64,000 nt of DNA, from NCBI RefSeq assembly GCF_012932915.1, contig NZ_VCQU01000004.1, forward strand, positions 248,001 through 312,000, given 5' to 3'. This document shows, one piece after another, positions 15,715 to 25,961 of this stretch; positions within the stretch are counted from its first letter, which is position 1, and every line of letters starts with the position of its first letter. Source of the stretch: Antrihabitans stalactiti. GTDB taxonomy: Bacteria > Actinomycetota > Actinomycetes > Mycobacteriales > Mycobacteriaceae. The position numbers and the translations under genes are program-made. The notes under the pieces are model-generated. The model was not told where the DNA came from. It saw nothing but the letters and a program-made list of their open reading frames with translations, and did not search any database.

Positions 15715-18579
15715 TCAACGCCGACGCTTGGACCGCGGCGGCTTCGCGCTCGGCTTCGCCTGCTTGCGAGCAGCTTCGCGCCGATCCCTGCGCGACAGTC
15801 CGTCCGCGCCGGTATCGGCAGCTTGTGCGGTCTTGCGGACCGATGCACTGCCGTCCTCGGCCGGACCGGAGAAGGTCAGACCCTTGGGTTCGGACTGATC
15901 GAGCCCCTTGGCACGCAATGCGCTCGGCGCCGCGGGCTTGGCCGAGGTCTTCGCGTCCTCGGTCGGCAGCGGCTTCGACAGTGCCGGCTTGGCGGCTCGC
16001 GCACCGGCTCCGACCGGTGACCGCAGTCCCGCATCAACCGAGACGCCCTCGGGCTGTGCCGGTGCGGCCTCGACCTGCAGGTTGAACAGGAACCCGACGG
16101 ACTCTTCCTTCATGCCGTCCAACATCGCGGCGAACATGTCGAAGCCCTCGCGCTGGTATTCGACCAACGGGTCGCGCTGAGCCATCGCGCGCAGGCCGAT
16201 GCCCTCCTTGAGATAGTCCATCTCGTAGAGGTGCTCACGCCACTTGCGGTCGAGTACCGACATCAACACCTGACGCTCCAGGTTGCGCATGCCGCCCTCG
16301 CCGGCGATTGCGTCGATCTCCTTCTCGCGGGCCGCGTACGCAGCATGCGCGTCCTTCAGCAACGCCTCGAGCAGTTCGTCGCGCGTCAGCTCGCCCGCCT
16401 CGCCGACCTCTGTCTCGCCGGTCAGCGTCTTGTGATCGATGCTGACGGGATAGAGCGTCTTGAGTGCGGTCCACAGCTGCGCGAGATCCCAGTCCTCGAC
16501 ATAGCCTTCCGCTGTCGCGCCGTCGACATAGGCCGTGATCACGTCGGTGATCATGCCCTCGACCTGGCCCTCCATGTCCTCGCCCTCGAGGATCTGGCGG
16601 CGCTCGCCGTAGATGACCTTGCGCTGCTGGTTCATCACCTCGTCGTACTTCAGAACGTTCTTGCGGATTTCGAAGTTCTGCTGCTCGACCTGCGTCTGTG
16701 CACTCTTGATCGCCTTCGAGACCATCTTGGCTTCGATCGGCACATCGTCGGGCAGGTTCAGCCGCGTCATGATCGATTCGAGCGCTGCACCGTTGAATCG
16801 GCGCATCAATTCGTCACCGAGCGAGAGGTAGAAGCGCGATTCACCGGGATCACCCTGACGCCCGGACCGACCGCGCAACTGGTTGTCGATACGCCGCGAC
16901 TCGTGGCGCTCGGTGCCCAACACATACAAACCGCCGGCCTCGCGCACCTTTGCTGCATCCTCGGCGACTTCTGCCTTGACCTTCTCCAGCGTCGGCTCCC
17001 ACGCCTGCTGGTACTCGTCCGGCGTCTCGACCGGGTCCAGCCCCTGCTTGCGCAACGCGAGGTCGGCAAGGATGTCAGGGTTGCCGCCGAGCACGACGTC
17101 GGTACCACGACCGGCCATGTTCGTCGCCACGGTCACCGCACCGGCCCGACCGGCCTCGGCGATGATCGTCGCCTCCTGCTCGTGGAACTTGGCATTCAGA
17201 ACACTGTGCGCCACACCACGTTTGGTGAGCTGCTTGGACAAGTACTCCGAGCGCTCGACGCTTGTCGTACCGATCAGAACGGGCTGGTCCTTCTCGTGCC
17301 GTTCGACGATGTCGTCCACAACCGCGGAGAACTTCGCCTCCTCGGTCTTGTAGATCAAGTCGGAACGATCTTCACGAATCATCGGCTTGTTGGTCGGGAT
17401 CGGCACAACACCGAGGTCGTAGATCGAGTGCAGCTCTGACGCTTCGGTCTGGGCCGTGCCCGTCATTCCCGAAAGCTTGTCGTAGAGGCGGAAGTAGTTC
17501 TGCAGCGTGATCGTGGCCAGCGTCTGGTTCTCGGCCTTGATCTCGACCTTTTCCTTCGCCTCGATGGCCTGGTGCAGACCTTCGTTGTAGCGACGACCGA
17601 TCAAGATGCGACCGGTGAACTCGTCGACGATGATCACCTCGCCGTCACGGACGATGTAATCCTTGTCGCGCTGGTAGAGCTCCTTGACCTTGATCGAGTT
17701 GTTCAAGTAGCTGACCAGCGGCGAGTTGGCCGCCTCGTACAGGTTGTCGATACCAAGCTGGTCCTCGACGAACTCCACGCCTGCCTCGTGCACACCGATC
17801 GTGCGCTTCTTGATATCGACCTCGTAGTGCACGTCGCGCTTGAGCAGCGGTGCAATGCGGGCGAATTCGCCGTACCACTTCGACGACGCATCCGCCGGCC
17901 CCGAAATGATCAGCGGCGTACGCGCTTCGTCGATGAGGATCGAGTCGACCTCGTCCACGATCGCGAAGTTGTGACCGCGCTGGACCAAGTCGTCGAGCGA
18001 ATGGGTCATGTTGTCGCGCAGGTAATCGAAGCCGAACTCGTTGTTCGTGCCGTAGGTGATGTCGGAGTGATACGCCGCGCGACGCTCGGCTGGAGTCAGT
18101 CCAGACAAGATGACGCCGACGGACACACCGAGGAATCGATGCACCCGACCCATCCACTCGGAGTCGCGCTTGGCCAGATAGTCGTTCACGGTGACGACGT
18201 GGACGCCCTCGCCGCCGATCGCGTTCAGATACGCAGGCAACACACACGTGAGGGTCTTGCCTTCACCGGTCTTCATCTCGGCGACGTTGCCGATGTGCAG
18301 CGCAGCGCCACCCATCACCTGCACGTCGAAATGTCGCTGCGACAGCACCCGACTCGATGCTTCACGCGCAACGGCGAACGCCTCGAGCAGCAGCTCGTCG
18401 AGCGATTCACCATTGTCGTGACGCTTGCGGAACTCGGCGGTCTTCCCGCGAAGTTCGTCGTCGGTCAGCTTCTCGATCTCCGGAGAAAGGGCAGACACCT
18501 CGTTGGCGAGGTGGGCTAACCGCTTGACGGTTCGACCCTCACCTATCCGTAGCAACCTCGAAAGTGTGAACGTCGGCAC
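15715..18579 (-). CDS. secA: Preprotein translocase ATPase SecA1
   Basis: A 954-residue motor of the Sec export pathway. Walker A (MKTGEGKT, about 102-109), the DEVD Walker B box with [14 protein letters not shown], and [16 protein letters not shown] are present. The C-terminus is a long Lys/Arg/Ala/Pro-rich tail without the zinc-binding SEC-C motif, normal for actinobacterial SecA1. The GTG at 18579 aligns with known SecA1 N-termini ([17 protein letters not shown]). It follows hpf on the minus strand, separated by a strong hairpin. Confidence 0.95.
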   Translation of the reverse strand: MPTFTLSRLLRIGEGRTVKRLAHLANEVSALSPEIEKLTDDELRGKTAEFRKRHDNGESLDELLLEAFAVAREASSRVLSQRHFDVQVMGGAALHIGNVAEMKTGEGKTLTCVLPAYLNAIGGEGVHVVTVNDYLAKRDSEWMGRVHRFLGVSVGVILSGLTPAERRAAYHSDITYGTNNEFGFDYLRDNMTHSLDDLVQRGHNFAIVDEVDSILIDEARTPLIISGPADASSKWYGEFARIAPLLKRDVHYEVDIKKRTIGVHEAGVEFVEDQLGIDNLYEAANSPLVSYLNNSIKVKELYQRDKDYIVRDGEVIIVDEFTGRILIGRRYNEGLHQAIEAKEKVEIKAENQTLATITLQNYFRLYDKLSGMTGTAQTEASELHSIYDLGVVPIPTNKPMIREDRSDLIYKTEEAKFSAVVDDIVERHEKDQPVLIGTTSVERSEYLSKQLTKRGVAHSVLNAKFHEQEATIIAEAGRAGAVTVATNMAGRGTDVVLGGNPDILADLALRKQGLDPVETPDEYQQAWEPTLEKVKAEVAEDAAKVREAGGLYVLGTERHESRRIDNQLRGRSGRQGDPGESRFYLSLGDELMRRFNGAALESIMTRLNLPDDVPIEAKMVSKAIKSAQTQVEQQNFEIRKNVLKYDEVMNQQRKVIYGERRQILEGEDMEGQVEGMITDVITAYVDGATAEGYVEDWDLAQLWTALKTLYPVSIDHKTLTGETEVGEAGELTRDELLEALLKDAHAAYAAREKEIDAIAGEGGMRNLERQVLMSVLDRKWREHLYEMDYLKEGIGLRAMAQRDPLVEYQREGFDMFAAMLDGMKEESVGFLFNLQVEAAPAQPEGVSVDAGLRSPVGAGARAAKPALSKPLPTEDAKTSAKPAAPSALRAKGLDQSEPKGLTFSGPAEDGSASVRKTAQAADTGADGLSRRDRREAARKQAKPSAKPPRSKRRR

Positions 18580-18660
18580 GGCCTTGTCAATCCTCTGATC
18601 GGCGAATGTTTGGCGACTGGCACAGCACACAGCAAGCCGGTCGCATCGTCCATCGTATGC

Positions 18661-18705
18661 GACGACGAAGGATCAGCCCCGGGTCGCGGGGCTGATCCTT
18701 CGCAG
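18661..18705. terminator. Strong hairpin between hpf and secA1
   Basis: CGAAGGATCAGCCCCG pairs with CGGGGCTGATCCTTCG across a GGTCG loop (about 18665-18702). There is no long T run on either side, so termination efficiency is uncertain. It may instead attenuate transcription from hpf into secA or protect mRNA ends. Confidence 0.65.
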
Positions 18706-18726
18706 GTGAGCTTTCGAGGTCGCGAG

Positions 18727-19410
18727 TTACGCGAGACGAATCAAGCCGTAGTCGAACGCATGCCGTCGATATACAACCGATGGCCGGTCGCTCGCACTGT
18801 CGTGGAAAAGGAAGAAGTCGTGACCGACCAACTCCATCTGATACAACGCATCGTCGACCGTCATCGCGGCCGCCGAGTGGACCTTCGTCCGTACTATCCG
18901 ACCTGGACCGGCGTCCGACTTCGGCGGCTCGAAATCAGGTTCGGGTTCGGCCGCAGCCGCTGTGCTCGCTGCAGTATCGACCTCGATCAGCGCGGCCGTC
19001 GCCCTCGCAACGGACACCGGCGTCTTCTCGCCGTAATGGACCTTTCGACGATCCTTCGTGCGACGCAAACGATTCTCTAGCTTTGCCGTGACCGATTCGA
19101 GTGCGGCATAGAAGCTGTCGGCGCACGCTTCAGCCCGTACGACGGGACCTTTGCCCCGGGCTGTGATTTCCACACGCTGGCAGTTCTTGCGCTGGCGGCG
19201 GTTGCGTTCGTGAAAGAGTTCGACGTCGAACAGGTAGATCGACGGGTCGAAGCGTTCGAGCCGAAAGAGCTTCTCGGAAACGTAGATTCGAAAATGGTCA
19301 GGAACTTCGACATTGCGGCCCTTGACCACAATTTCGGCGTGTTGGGTGTCTGGCGATGTTGGTTCTGCTGGGTCTTCTTTGAATACCGAGGATTGTGAAG
19401 CGGTCGTCAC
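18727..19410 (-). CDS. hpf: Long-form ribosome hibernation promoting factor
   Basis: A 227-residue protein. The N-terminal HPF/YfiA domain (about 25-135: AEIVVKGRNVEVPDHFRIYV, then RRTKDRRKVHYG) binds the 30S subunit. The C-terminal domain (about 170-227: VRTKVHSAAAMTVDDALYQM, then HDFFLFHDSAS) mediates 100S dimers or, in mycobacteria, stabilises idle 70S. GGGAGGTACGC precedes the GTG start. Located between comF and secA1 as in M. tuberculosis (Rv3241c). Confidence 0.93.
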   Translation of the reverse strand: MTTASQSSVFKEDPAEPTSPDTQHAEIVVKGRNVEVPDHFRIYVSEKLFRLERFDPSIYLFDVELFHERNRRQRKNCQRVEITARGKGPVVRAEACADSFYAALESVTAKLENRLRRTKDRRKVHYGEKTPVSVARATAALIEVDTAASTAAAAEPEPDFEPPKSDAGPGRIVRTKVHSAAAMTVDDALYQMELVGHDFFLFHDSASDRPSVVYRRHAFDYGLIRLA

Positions 19411-19604
19411 GCGTACCTCCCGATTTCAGCCGCGCCACGTGTGGTCACGGCGATTGACTACGTGCCGAGAGGGGAACCGCCCGGCACCAGGATCCGAGGC
19501 ACCACCTCCCACCTGTGTCTTTCGGGTGTTTCCCGACGGTAGTCCGTTCACCCACGCCGTGCCAGTGTTCACGCAGAATTTGGGTAAGTCGTGTCGAAAA
19601 TGCA

Positions 19605-20258
19605 TCACGCCGAGGCGACCACCAACACCACGGTGACTGCGATACCTGCACGGCGAAGGGTGCGGACCGACTCACGCGCGGTGGTGCCGGTGGTGATGAC
19701 GTCGTCCAGCAGGACGACGTTCGCGCGCGGCGGAATCGAGGATCCCGACCGCAGCTGGACGCGGCCTGCGAGGTTGCGTTGCCGCTGATCGACGGTGAGA
19801 CCGACCGAGTCGCGGGTACGGCCTGCCAACCCGAGCACCGGCGCGACCGTGCAACGTGGCAACGCCCGCGCCGCGACCGACGCGGTCCGGGTGACCGGGT
19901 CTCCCCCACGCATCCGTGCCGCTCGCGACCGCGTCGGAGCAGGCACCAGCGCGAGCGACGCTAATTCGGGCGGATCGAGCTCACCTTCGCGGCGCAGCCA
20001 GTCCAGCGCGGAGCCCAAGGCTGCTCCGAGCGGCTCGGCGAGGTCACGACGCCCTCGTTCCTTCGCCGCGAGCACCGCACGCCGCCGCGGACCCGAATAC
20101 CGACCCAAAGCCCAGCAGGGCACTCCAGGTGAGACGCGTGGCTCCACGACGATCGGCTCGACTGCCAACTCCGCGCGACATCGTGGGCACCATGCGACTC
20201 CGGCAGCAGCGCAACCCCCGCACTCCATCGGCAGGATCAGGTCCAACAAGGTCCGCAT
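19605..20258 (-). CDS. ComF-family phosphoribosyltransferase-like protein
   Basis: A 217-residue protein. The N-terminal cysteine cluster (MECGGCAAAGVAWCPRC) probably binds zinc. The C-terminal phosphoribosyltransferase fold has the PRPP loop VVLLDDVITTGTTA (about 182-195). ComF helps DNA uptake in competent bacteria; in actinobacteria the role is unproven. Gene order lpqB-comF-hpf-secA1 is conserved. The 194-base gap to hpf contains no other gene that I can support. Confidence 0.9.
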   Translation of the reverse strand: MRTLLDLILPMECGGCAAAGVAWCPRCRAELAVEPIVVEPRVSPGVPCWALGRYSGPRRRAVLAAKERGRRDLAEPLGAALGSALDWLRREGELDPPELASLALVPAPTRSRAARMRGGDPVTRTASVAARALPRCTVAPVLGLAGRTRDSVGLTVDQRQRNLAGRVQLRSGSSIPPRANVVLLDDVITTGTTARESVRTLRRAGIAVTVVLVVASA

Positions 20259-20288
20259 CAGCGGAGTCTGACCTATGAGTCCGACAGA

Positions 20289-22061
20289 TCAGCCCGGCAG
20301 CACGGGAATCGCGTTCAGCCCTGAAAGCCCCGGCACCTCGCGCCAGTTGCGGTCGGCTTCGGCGTCGGTATTGGTCAACTGAAACACCGCGCGAGCATCG
20401 GCGACGTACTCCGATGTCGTCGTCGCATCGACGACAGTGACCGGACCGGTCAAGTTGCGGTTCGGCAGCATCTCCAAGCGGGACCCGTCGATGCTGACCA
20501 TCACCACGGGGATCTCCGTGGCATCCAGCGCCACAACGACATTCTCCGAGGTACTCCAGTCCAACGATCTCGCGATTCCGGCTCCTGTCGGCACCGCACG
20601 CGGATTGGTGATGGCATAGCCGGCAGGTCCTGGAATGACGTTCGCAATGTAGACCTTGCCGTCGATGATCATCGCAACGCGCACGCCGTCTCTGGACAGC
20701 CGCAGCTCGGTGATCTTCCCGATCGAGGAAACGGCAGTCGCATCGACGTCGACAACGGACACCAGACTGGTGTCACGGACCGCCCTGGTCACGCGGGCGC
20801 CATCGATCACAGCCCAAGCAGATCCGTCGTCGGGTGCCCACGACGGTCGCGTGATCATCCCGCCCTCGGCGACGGGAAACGCTGTGCCGTCGTAGCTTCC
20901 GACCATCAAGGCGCTGGTCGGGTCCGGCGCCTGACGCCCGGTATCGACAACTGCAGCGACGAGAGTGCCGTCACTGGACAACGAGACCGACCGGACATTT
21001 CGCACGCCGCCGAAGTATCCCGATGCCGGCGTGAGGATGCCGTCCTTCACGGCAACCAGCCCACCGTCGCGGATCGCGTGCAGACCCACATCGTTGAGAG
21101 TATTCGCGAGCGGATTCAGCTCGGCGACATCGGATGTTGTCCACCCGCTCGCGAACTGCTCGTCGAGCGGCTCACCATCGGCGAGCAACACGTACGGACC
21201 CGATATGTCCGCATTCTGCAGCGTCCAGATGACTTGACCGGCGAGAAGCTTGCGGTCCTTGGCGTCCATCCCGGCGAGGCCACGGAAATCCACCCGAATA
21301 CCGCCGGGGCCGACGCCGACGGAGCTGGTCCGGCCGTCGGCTTTCGTGACGGGCCCGATCATCGAAATCTTGTCGTTGAACTGGCTACGAACGGCAGGCG
21401 CGAGCGACGGCGACGGACCGGCGAGCAGCAGCCCGAGCAGATGATCGGCGACCTGGTCCTGGCGCGCGGCGATCCAGCGCGGATCGGGCACGGTCTTGGT
21501 GCCGGAGGGATCGAGGTAATACAGCGCGACGTCACGGTAGTTCTTGACGAACAGTCCGCGTTCCATCATCACGCCGTCGGGAATCTCGGAGATCCGCCAC
21601 TGGCCGTCGACTCGCTTGAAGCGCGCTTTCCCTTCGAACACCCCGTCCAGCGGCTCGTAGGTCCCGCCGGACGCAAGCTGCGCGACCTTGGTCGCTCTGA
21701 TCGTGTAGCTGGCCTCGTCGCCGCTGCGCGGTTCTTCGAGAAAGTCCATCTTGTCGACGATGATCGTCGAGTCGCCGTCCTGCCAGGTGCGCGCCCGATC
21801 GGCGGTGAGGTACTCACGCGCGGTGCCGTGCCGATTCGACGGATCCGTGCTGGCCTCGAAGAACTTCCGCAGCAACAAGCTCGGCTCGGCGCCTGCTGCC
21901 GGCGGCGGCGCGACCGGTTCGGTGGGTTGCTGGCCGATCGTGCCGATCGCCTCCGGGGTCGACGTGTCCGGCAGACTCGCGCAGCCCGACAATGTCAGCG
22001 CGACGCTCACCACCGCAACCACGAGGACGCGCGGCCTAACGAATTTCATGCGAGCCATCAT
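20289..22061 (-). CDS. lpqB: Lipoprotein LpqB, accessory to MtrAB
   Basis: About 590 residues. The signal peptide ([20 protein letters not shown]) ends in the lipobox LSGC (Cys27). The mature part has a GerMN-like domain followed by a beta-propeller-like region (repeated [14 protein letters not shown] blades). In mycobacteria LpqB binds the MtrB sensor and modulates MtrA phosphorylation. The ATG at 22061 overlaps the mtrB stop (ATGA), indicating coupled translation. Confidence 0.93.
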   Translation of the reverse strand: MMARMKFVRPRVLVVAVVSVALTLSGCASLPDTSTPEAIGTIGQQPTEPVAPPPAAGAEPSLLLRKFFEASTDPSNRHGTAREYLTADRARTWQDGDSTIIVDKMDFLEEPRSGDEASYTIRATKVAQLASGGTYEPLDGVFEGKARFKRVDGQWRISEIPDGVMMERGLFVKNYRDVALYYLDPSGTKTVPDPRWIAARQDQVADHLLGLLLAGPSPSLAPAVRSQFNDKISMIGPVTKADGRTSSVGVGPGGIRVDFRGLAGMDAKDRKLLAGQVIWTLQNADISGPYVLLADGEPLDEQFASGWTTSDVAELNPLANTLNDVGLHAIRDGGLVAVKDGILTPASGYFGGVRNVRSVSLSSDGTLVAAVVDTGRQAPDPTSALMVGSYDGTAFPVAEGGMITRPSWAPDDGSAWAVIDGARVTRAVRDTSLVSVVDVDATAVSSIGKITELRLSRDGVRVAMIIDGKVYIANVIPGPAGYAITNPRAVPTGAGIARSLDWSTSENVVVALDATEIPVVMVSIDGSRLEMLPNRNLTGPVTVVDATTTSEYVADARAVFQLTNTDAEADRNWREVPGLSGLNAIPVLPG

Positions 22062-23803
22062 GCTCGATTGCTCTCGGAGTCGACCTTCACCGAGTCGACT
22101 TTGGCCGAGTCTGGACCGCCGGGGGTAGGCACGAGCGGATCGCTGCCATTGGACACCGGCGCGTCGTTGTTCGGCTTGCCCTGCACATGCTTTCGCGATC
22201 CAGGCCGCAACGGCAGCGGGCTGCCGGTCACCTTCGTTCCGCGAACGAGCGGGACGGTCAGGCGGAAACACGAACCCTGGCCGGGCTCGCCCCAGGCCTC
22301 CAGCTTGCCTTCGTGCAGATGTGCGTCTTCGACGCTGATCGCGAGACCGAGGCCAGTGCCGCCGGACCGTCGAACGCGCGACGGATCAGAGCGCCAGAAC
22401 CTGTTGAACACCAACTTCTCTTCACCAGGACGCAGGCCGATTCCTTGGTCGCGGACGATGATCGCGGCCGCATCGTCGTTGGCGCGCAGTCGCAGCAAGA
22501 CCGGCTTTCCTTCGCCGTGATCGATCGCATTGGCGAGCAGATTTCGCAGGATGCGCTCGACTCGACGCGGATCGACCTCGGCGATGACGGGGTGATCGGG
22601 CAGGTCGACGAGCAGCTCGATCCCGGCCTCGCGCGCAAGGTGGCGCACGGTCGAGATCGCGGCACGCGCGCACATCCGCATGTCCAGTTGCTCGCCCGCG
22701 AAATCGGCCACACCGGCGTCGTGCCGACTGATCTCGAGCAGGTCGTTCAGCAGTGCCTCGAATCGGTCGAGCTCGGTGACAAGGAGCTCCGACGACCGCC
22801 GTAGTGCGGGATCGAGTTCGTCGCTGCCGTCGTGAATAAGGTCTGCCGCCATTCGGACCGTCGTCAACGGGGTCCGCAACTCGTGGCTGACGTCGGAGGT
22901 GAATCGGCGCTGCAGATTGCCGAACTCCTCGAGCTGGGTGATCTGTTTCGACAGACTTTCCGCCATCTCGTTGAACGACATCGCAAGTCGAGCCATGTCG
23001 TCCTCACCGCGGACGGGCATTCGCTCCTTGAGCCTGCCGTCCGCGAATCGGACCGCGATGCGCGACGCCGAACGAATCGGCAGCACGACCTGCCGCGACA
23101 CGAGCATGGAAATAGCGGCAAGCAGCACCAGCAGCACCGCGCCGCCGATCAACATGGTCCCGCGCATCAGCGCAAGGCTGCGGTCCTCGCTGGCGAGGGG
23201 GAAGACGAGGTAGAGCTCCAAGGTGGACAGATCCGACGCGGTCGGGCTGCCGACGATCAACGCAGGACCGCGGTATCCGTCGGGGTCGGAGACGGTCGCG
23301 AATTGGTAGCTGACCTGGCCCTGCTGGACGAATCGACGAAGGGCACCTGGGATCTGATCGTCGGGTCCGGTGGCGACGGTGGCCCGCGAGCGGTCACCGG
23401 GCACGATCAGCACCGAATCGAATGTGCCTGCCGCGCCTGCGGATTGGCCCGGGTCGGACTCACGATTCGATAATGCCGAACGCGCACCTTCGAGCCGGCC
23501 ACGCAGCGTGCTGCCCTCGTCGGCGCCTGCCAATTGGGCCTGGACCTGGTTGCGAGCGCGATCCATTTCCTCGATCGCCGCCGAGATCTTCGCTTCGAGC
23601 AACCGGTCGGTGATCTGGCTCGTCAGCACCACGCCGAGGATCGTGATCACGATCAGCGACAGCGTGAGCGTCGAAACGACGACTCGCAGCTGGAGCGATC
23701 GACGCCATGCATGACCGAGCGAATTCGAAAGTGCCTGAAACCAGCGCAGCAGCGGAGCGAATGTAATCGCAATCCGCCGCCGCATCCTGGAAAAATTGAT
23801 CAC
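22058..23803 (-). CDS. mtrB: Sensor histidine kinase MtrB
   Basis: A 581-residue membrane histidine kinase. TM1 (about 42-62), an extracytoplasmic domain, TM2 (about 212-235), HAMP, then the H box [10 protein letters not shown] with the phosphoacceptor His307. The HATPase domain has [23 protein letters not shown] and GTGLGLAIS. MtrAB coordinates cell-wall metabolism, division and osmotic response. The GTG start overlaps the mtrA stop (GTGA), and lpqB follows with an overlap. Confidence 0.95.
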   Translation of the reverse strand: MINFSRMRRRIAITFAPLLRWFQALSNSLGHAWRRSLQLRVVVSTLTLSLIVITILGVVLTSQITDRLLEAKISAAIEEMDRARNQVQAQLAGADEGSTLRGRLEGARSALSNRESDPGQSAGAAGTFDSVLIVPGDRSRATVATGPDDQIPGALRRFVQQGQVSYQFATVSDPDGYRGPALIVGSPTASDLSTLELYLVFPLASEDRSLALMRGTMLIGGAVLLVLLAAISMLVSRQVVLPIRSASRIAVRFADGRLKERMPVRGEDDMARLAMSFNEMAESLSKQITQLEEFGNLQRRFTSDVSHELRTPLTTVRMAADLIHDGSDELDPALRRSSELLVTELDRFEALLNDLLEISRHDAGVADFAGEQLDMRMCARAAISTVRHLAREAGIELLVDLPDHPVIAEVDPRRVERILRNLLANAIDHGEGKPVLLRLRANDDAAAIIVRDQGIGLRPGEEKLVFNRFWRSDPSRVRRSGGTGLGLAISVEDAHLHEGKLEAWGEPGQGSCFRLTVPLVRGTKVTGSPLPLRPGSRKHVQGKPNNDAPVSNGSDPLVPTPGGPDSAKVDSVKVDSESNRA

Positions 23804-24477
23804 GGCGGTCCGGCCTTGTAGCCGACCCCCCTGACAGTGAGAACGACTTCTGGCACTTCGGGATCCTTTTCAACCTTTGCGCGCAGGCGCTGAACGTGCA
23901 CGTTCACCAACCGAGTATCCGCCGCATGGCGGTATCCCCACACCTGTTCGAGCAGCACCTCACGAGTGAAGACCTGACGGGGCTTGCGCGCAAGCGCGAC
24001 GAGCAGGTCGAACTCCAGCGGCGTCAGCGAGATCAGCTGGTCAGCGCGGCTGACCTTGTGCGCGGGAACATCGATCACGATGTCGGCGATCGACAGCAGC
24101 TCGGCCGGCTCTTCCTCGGTCCGACGCAGCCGGGCGCGCACACGCGCGACGAGTTCCTTCGGTTTGAACGGCTTCATGATGTAGTCGTCGGCACCGGATT
24201 CCAGGCCGAGCACCACATCCACAGTGTCGGTCTTGGCCGTCAACATCACGATCGGCACGCCCGAATCGGCGCGCAGAACACGACAGACATCGATGCCATT
24301 CATGCCAGGGAGCATCAGGTCCAGCAGGACGAGATCCGGGCGAGTCTCCCGGACCGCGGCAAGCGCCTGGGTGCCGTCGCCGACCACGAACGGTTCGAAG
24401 CCCTCGCCACGAAGGACGATGGTGAGCATCTCCGCGAGAGCCGTGTCGTCATCGACAACAAGAATCCTTGGTTTCAT
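23800..24477 (-). CDS. mtrA: Response regulator MtrA
   Basis: A 225-residue OmpR-family regulator. The receiver domain has DDD at 9-11, phospho-acceptor Asp53 (LLDLMLP) and a conserved Lys near 103. The C-terminal winged helix (about 130-225) has [20 protein letters not shown] and [14 protein letters not shown]. It is essential in M. tuberculosis and regulates resuscitation, cell-wall hydrolase and dnaA-region genes. Four bases after the tmk stop and overlapping mtrB. Confidence 0.96.
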   Translation of the reverse strand: MKPRILVVDDDTALAEMLTIVLRGEGFEPFVVGDGTQALAAVRETRPDLVLLDLMLPGMNGIDVCRVLRADSGVPIVMLTAKTDTVDVVLGLESGADDYIMKPFKPKELVARVRARLRRTEEEPAELLSIADIVIDVPAHKVSRADQLISLTPLEFDLLVALARKPRQVFTREVLLEQVWGYRHAADTRLVNVHVQRLRAKVEKDPEVPEVVLTVRGVGYKAGPP

Positions 24478-24481
24478 GTCT

Positions 24482-25156
24482 CTATCGTGTCACTTCCTGC
24501 TGTTCAACCCGCTGATTGAGGACGTTCGCGGCGAGTTGAGCCACGTCGAACGAACCTTCGACCACTAGCCACGGCGACACCCACGACCGCGCAGCCAGTT
24601 CGTCGTAGACCTGAGCTGTTCGATGTTGCAGACTTTCGTCCCGCTCGTAGGTATCGCGCTCTCTACTCGCATCCTGCTCTTCACGGCTCCTTGCGCGCTC
24701 GGCAGCCACCTCGACCGGCACGCGAAGCAGCACCTGGACGTCGGGAACCGGAATCGCGAAACGGTCGAACTCCAGCGCGCGGACCCACTCCACCGCCGCG
24801 CCCTCGGCGCCTTCGTTGAGGCGAGCGGCGCTGTACGCGGCGTTCGACGCGGCATAACGGTCGAGTAGCACGACATCGTTTCGATTGACGAGCCTGCGAA
24901 GATCGCGGGCTGCGTCGTGCCGGTCGAGAGCGAACAGCGCCGCCATTGCAAACACGCTGCTCGACAGGTCGCCGTGCTCACCGTGCAAAGCCTCGGCAGC
25001 CAGGTCCGCATGGAGCGATTCGCCGTAGCGCGGAAAACCCATGCGAAGCACATCGAGCCCTTCGGCTTCCCAAGCAAGCGTGAGGCCCCTCGACAGCGTG
25101 TGCTTACCCGCGCCGTCGACGCCTTCGATCGTGATCAGGATGCCCACGGCTCGCAT
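24482..25156 (-). CDS. tmk: Thymidylate kinase
   Basis: About 224 residues; phosphorylates dTMP to dTDP. The P-loop is GVDGAGKHT (residues 12-20); the His in place of the usual Ser/Thr parallels M. tuberculosis TMK (GVDGAGKRT). Other motifs: FPRYGES, LDRYAASNAAYSAAR (DRY), and the lid RERDTYERDE. The ATG at 25156 leaves a short lead-in; an upstream ATG adds twelve non-conserved residues. First gene of the tmk-mtrA-mtrB-lpqB transcript. Confidence 0.93.
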   Translation of the reverse strand: MRAVGILITIEGVDGAGKHTLSRGLTLAWEAEGLDVLRMGFPRYGESLHADLAAEALHGEHGDLSSSVFAMAALFALDRHDAARDLRRLVNRNDVVLLDRYAASNAAYSAARLNEGAEGAAVEWVRALEFDRFAIPVPDVQVLLRVPVEVAAERARSREEQDASRERDTYERDESLQHRTAQVYDELAARSWVSPWLVVEGSFDVAQLAANVLNQRVEQQEVTR

Positions 25157-25284
25157 CGTAGAAGACGACAGCTCGGTCGCGGACGAGTACACGACTATCG
25201 GAGGTTTCTGGCAAATGCGAAGGTCGGTGGCGATCCAGTACTCTCACACGTCCGGCAACCACACGTTTCGACGCAGGGGGATCT

Positions 25285-25842
25285 GTGACGTACCCGCCCC
25301 AAGGTCCAGGTCAGTATCCCGGCGGCTTCCCCGGTCCACAGGGTTACCAGCCACCGCAAGCACCGAATCGCACGCCGCTCATCGTCGGCATCGTCCTCGC
25401 GGTCGTGTTGGTCCTCGGCGGCATCATCGCCGTCGTCGTGATTCTGAGTTCGAAGAACGACGACTCCACCAGCGCATCGGCGACCACGACCCGTAGCAGC
25501 ACGTCGACGACGAAGAGCAGCAATTCCGACAAGGCCGATGTCGAGACCGCTATCAGAGACTTTTTCGACGTCTGGGCCAGCGACGGTGTGAAAGCCGCGG
25601 TCAAGCTCGAGTGCAGCGACGTGCGCGCCGCCGACGAGAAAGACCTCCAAAGCAAGACAGCGGACGAGATCGCAGATCTCGACAAGGTCAGGCTGTCGGA
25701 TGTCGAGAATATCGTCGTATCCGGTAAGACGGCGACAGCGGATATCACGTTGACCTCGGGATCCAAGTCGAAGACCGACCAAGTCGAAGTCAAGAAGGAA
25801 AGCGGCGAATGGAAGCTCTGCAAATTCGGAATGGGCAACTGA
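25285..25842 (+). CDS. Membrane-anchored exported protein, kinase-partner domain copy 1
   Basis: A 185-residue protein. A short Pro/Gly/Gln-rich cytoplasmic N-terminus is followed by one membrane helix (about 31-55), a Ser/Thr-rich linker and an exported domain (about 80-185). The domain begins DVETAIRDFF, has a first cysteine in KLECSD, a strand ATADITL, and ends with GEWKLCKF. The same pattern occurs in the adjacent kinase and in the gene after it, including the two cysteines. GGGGGATCT precedes the GTG. Function not known. Confidence 0.8.
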   Translation: MTYPPQGPGQYPGGFPGPQGYQPPQAPNRTPLIVGIVLAVVLVLGGIIAVVVILSSKNDDSTSASATTTRSSTSTTKSSNSDKADVETAIRDFFDVWASDGVKAAVKLECSDVRAADEKDLQSKTADEIADLDKVRLSDVENIVVSGKTATADITLTSGSKSKTDQVEVKKESGEWKLCKFGMGN

Positions 25843-25961
25843 CGCCGCCTAACTGAAAAGTCGACAGAGGTATCATTGCGAGTCACAGGGTCCGTGGGCG
25901 ACTCCATCGCAGGGGTGCTGGGAACAGTGCACGAGGGTGCGATGCACGAACGCGGAGGTGA

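Noticed and set aside
16231-17439. 402-codon frame on the plus strand opposite secA1
   Set aside because: High-GC antisense shadow of secA1; no ribosome-binding site and no recognisable domain. The same applies to long antisense frames over sahH, accD5, fadE25, manA/pmmA and alkB.
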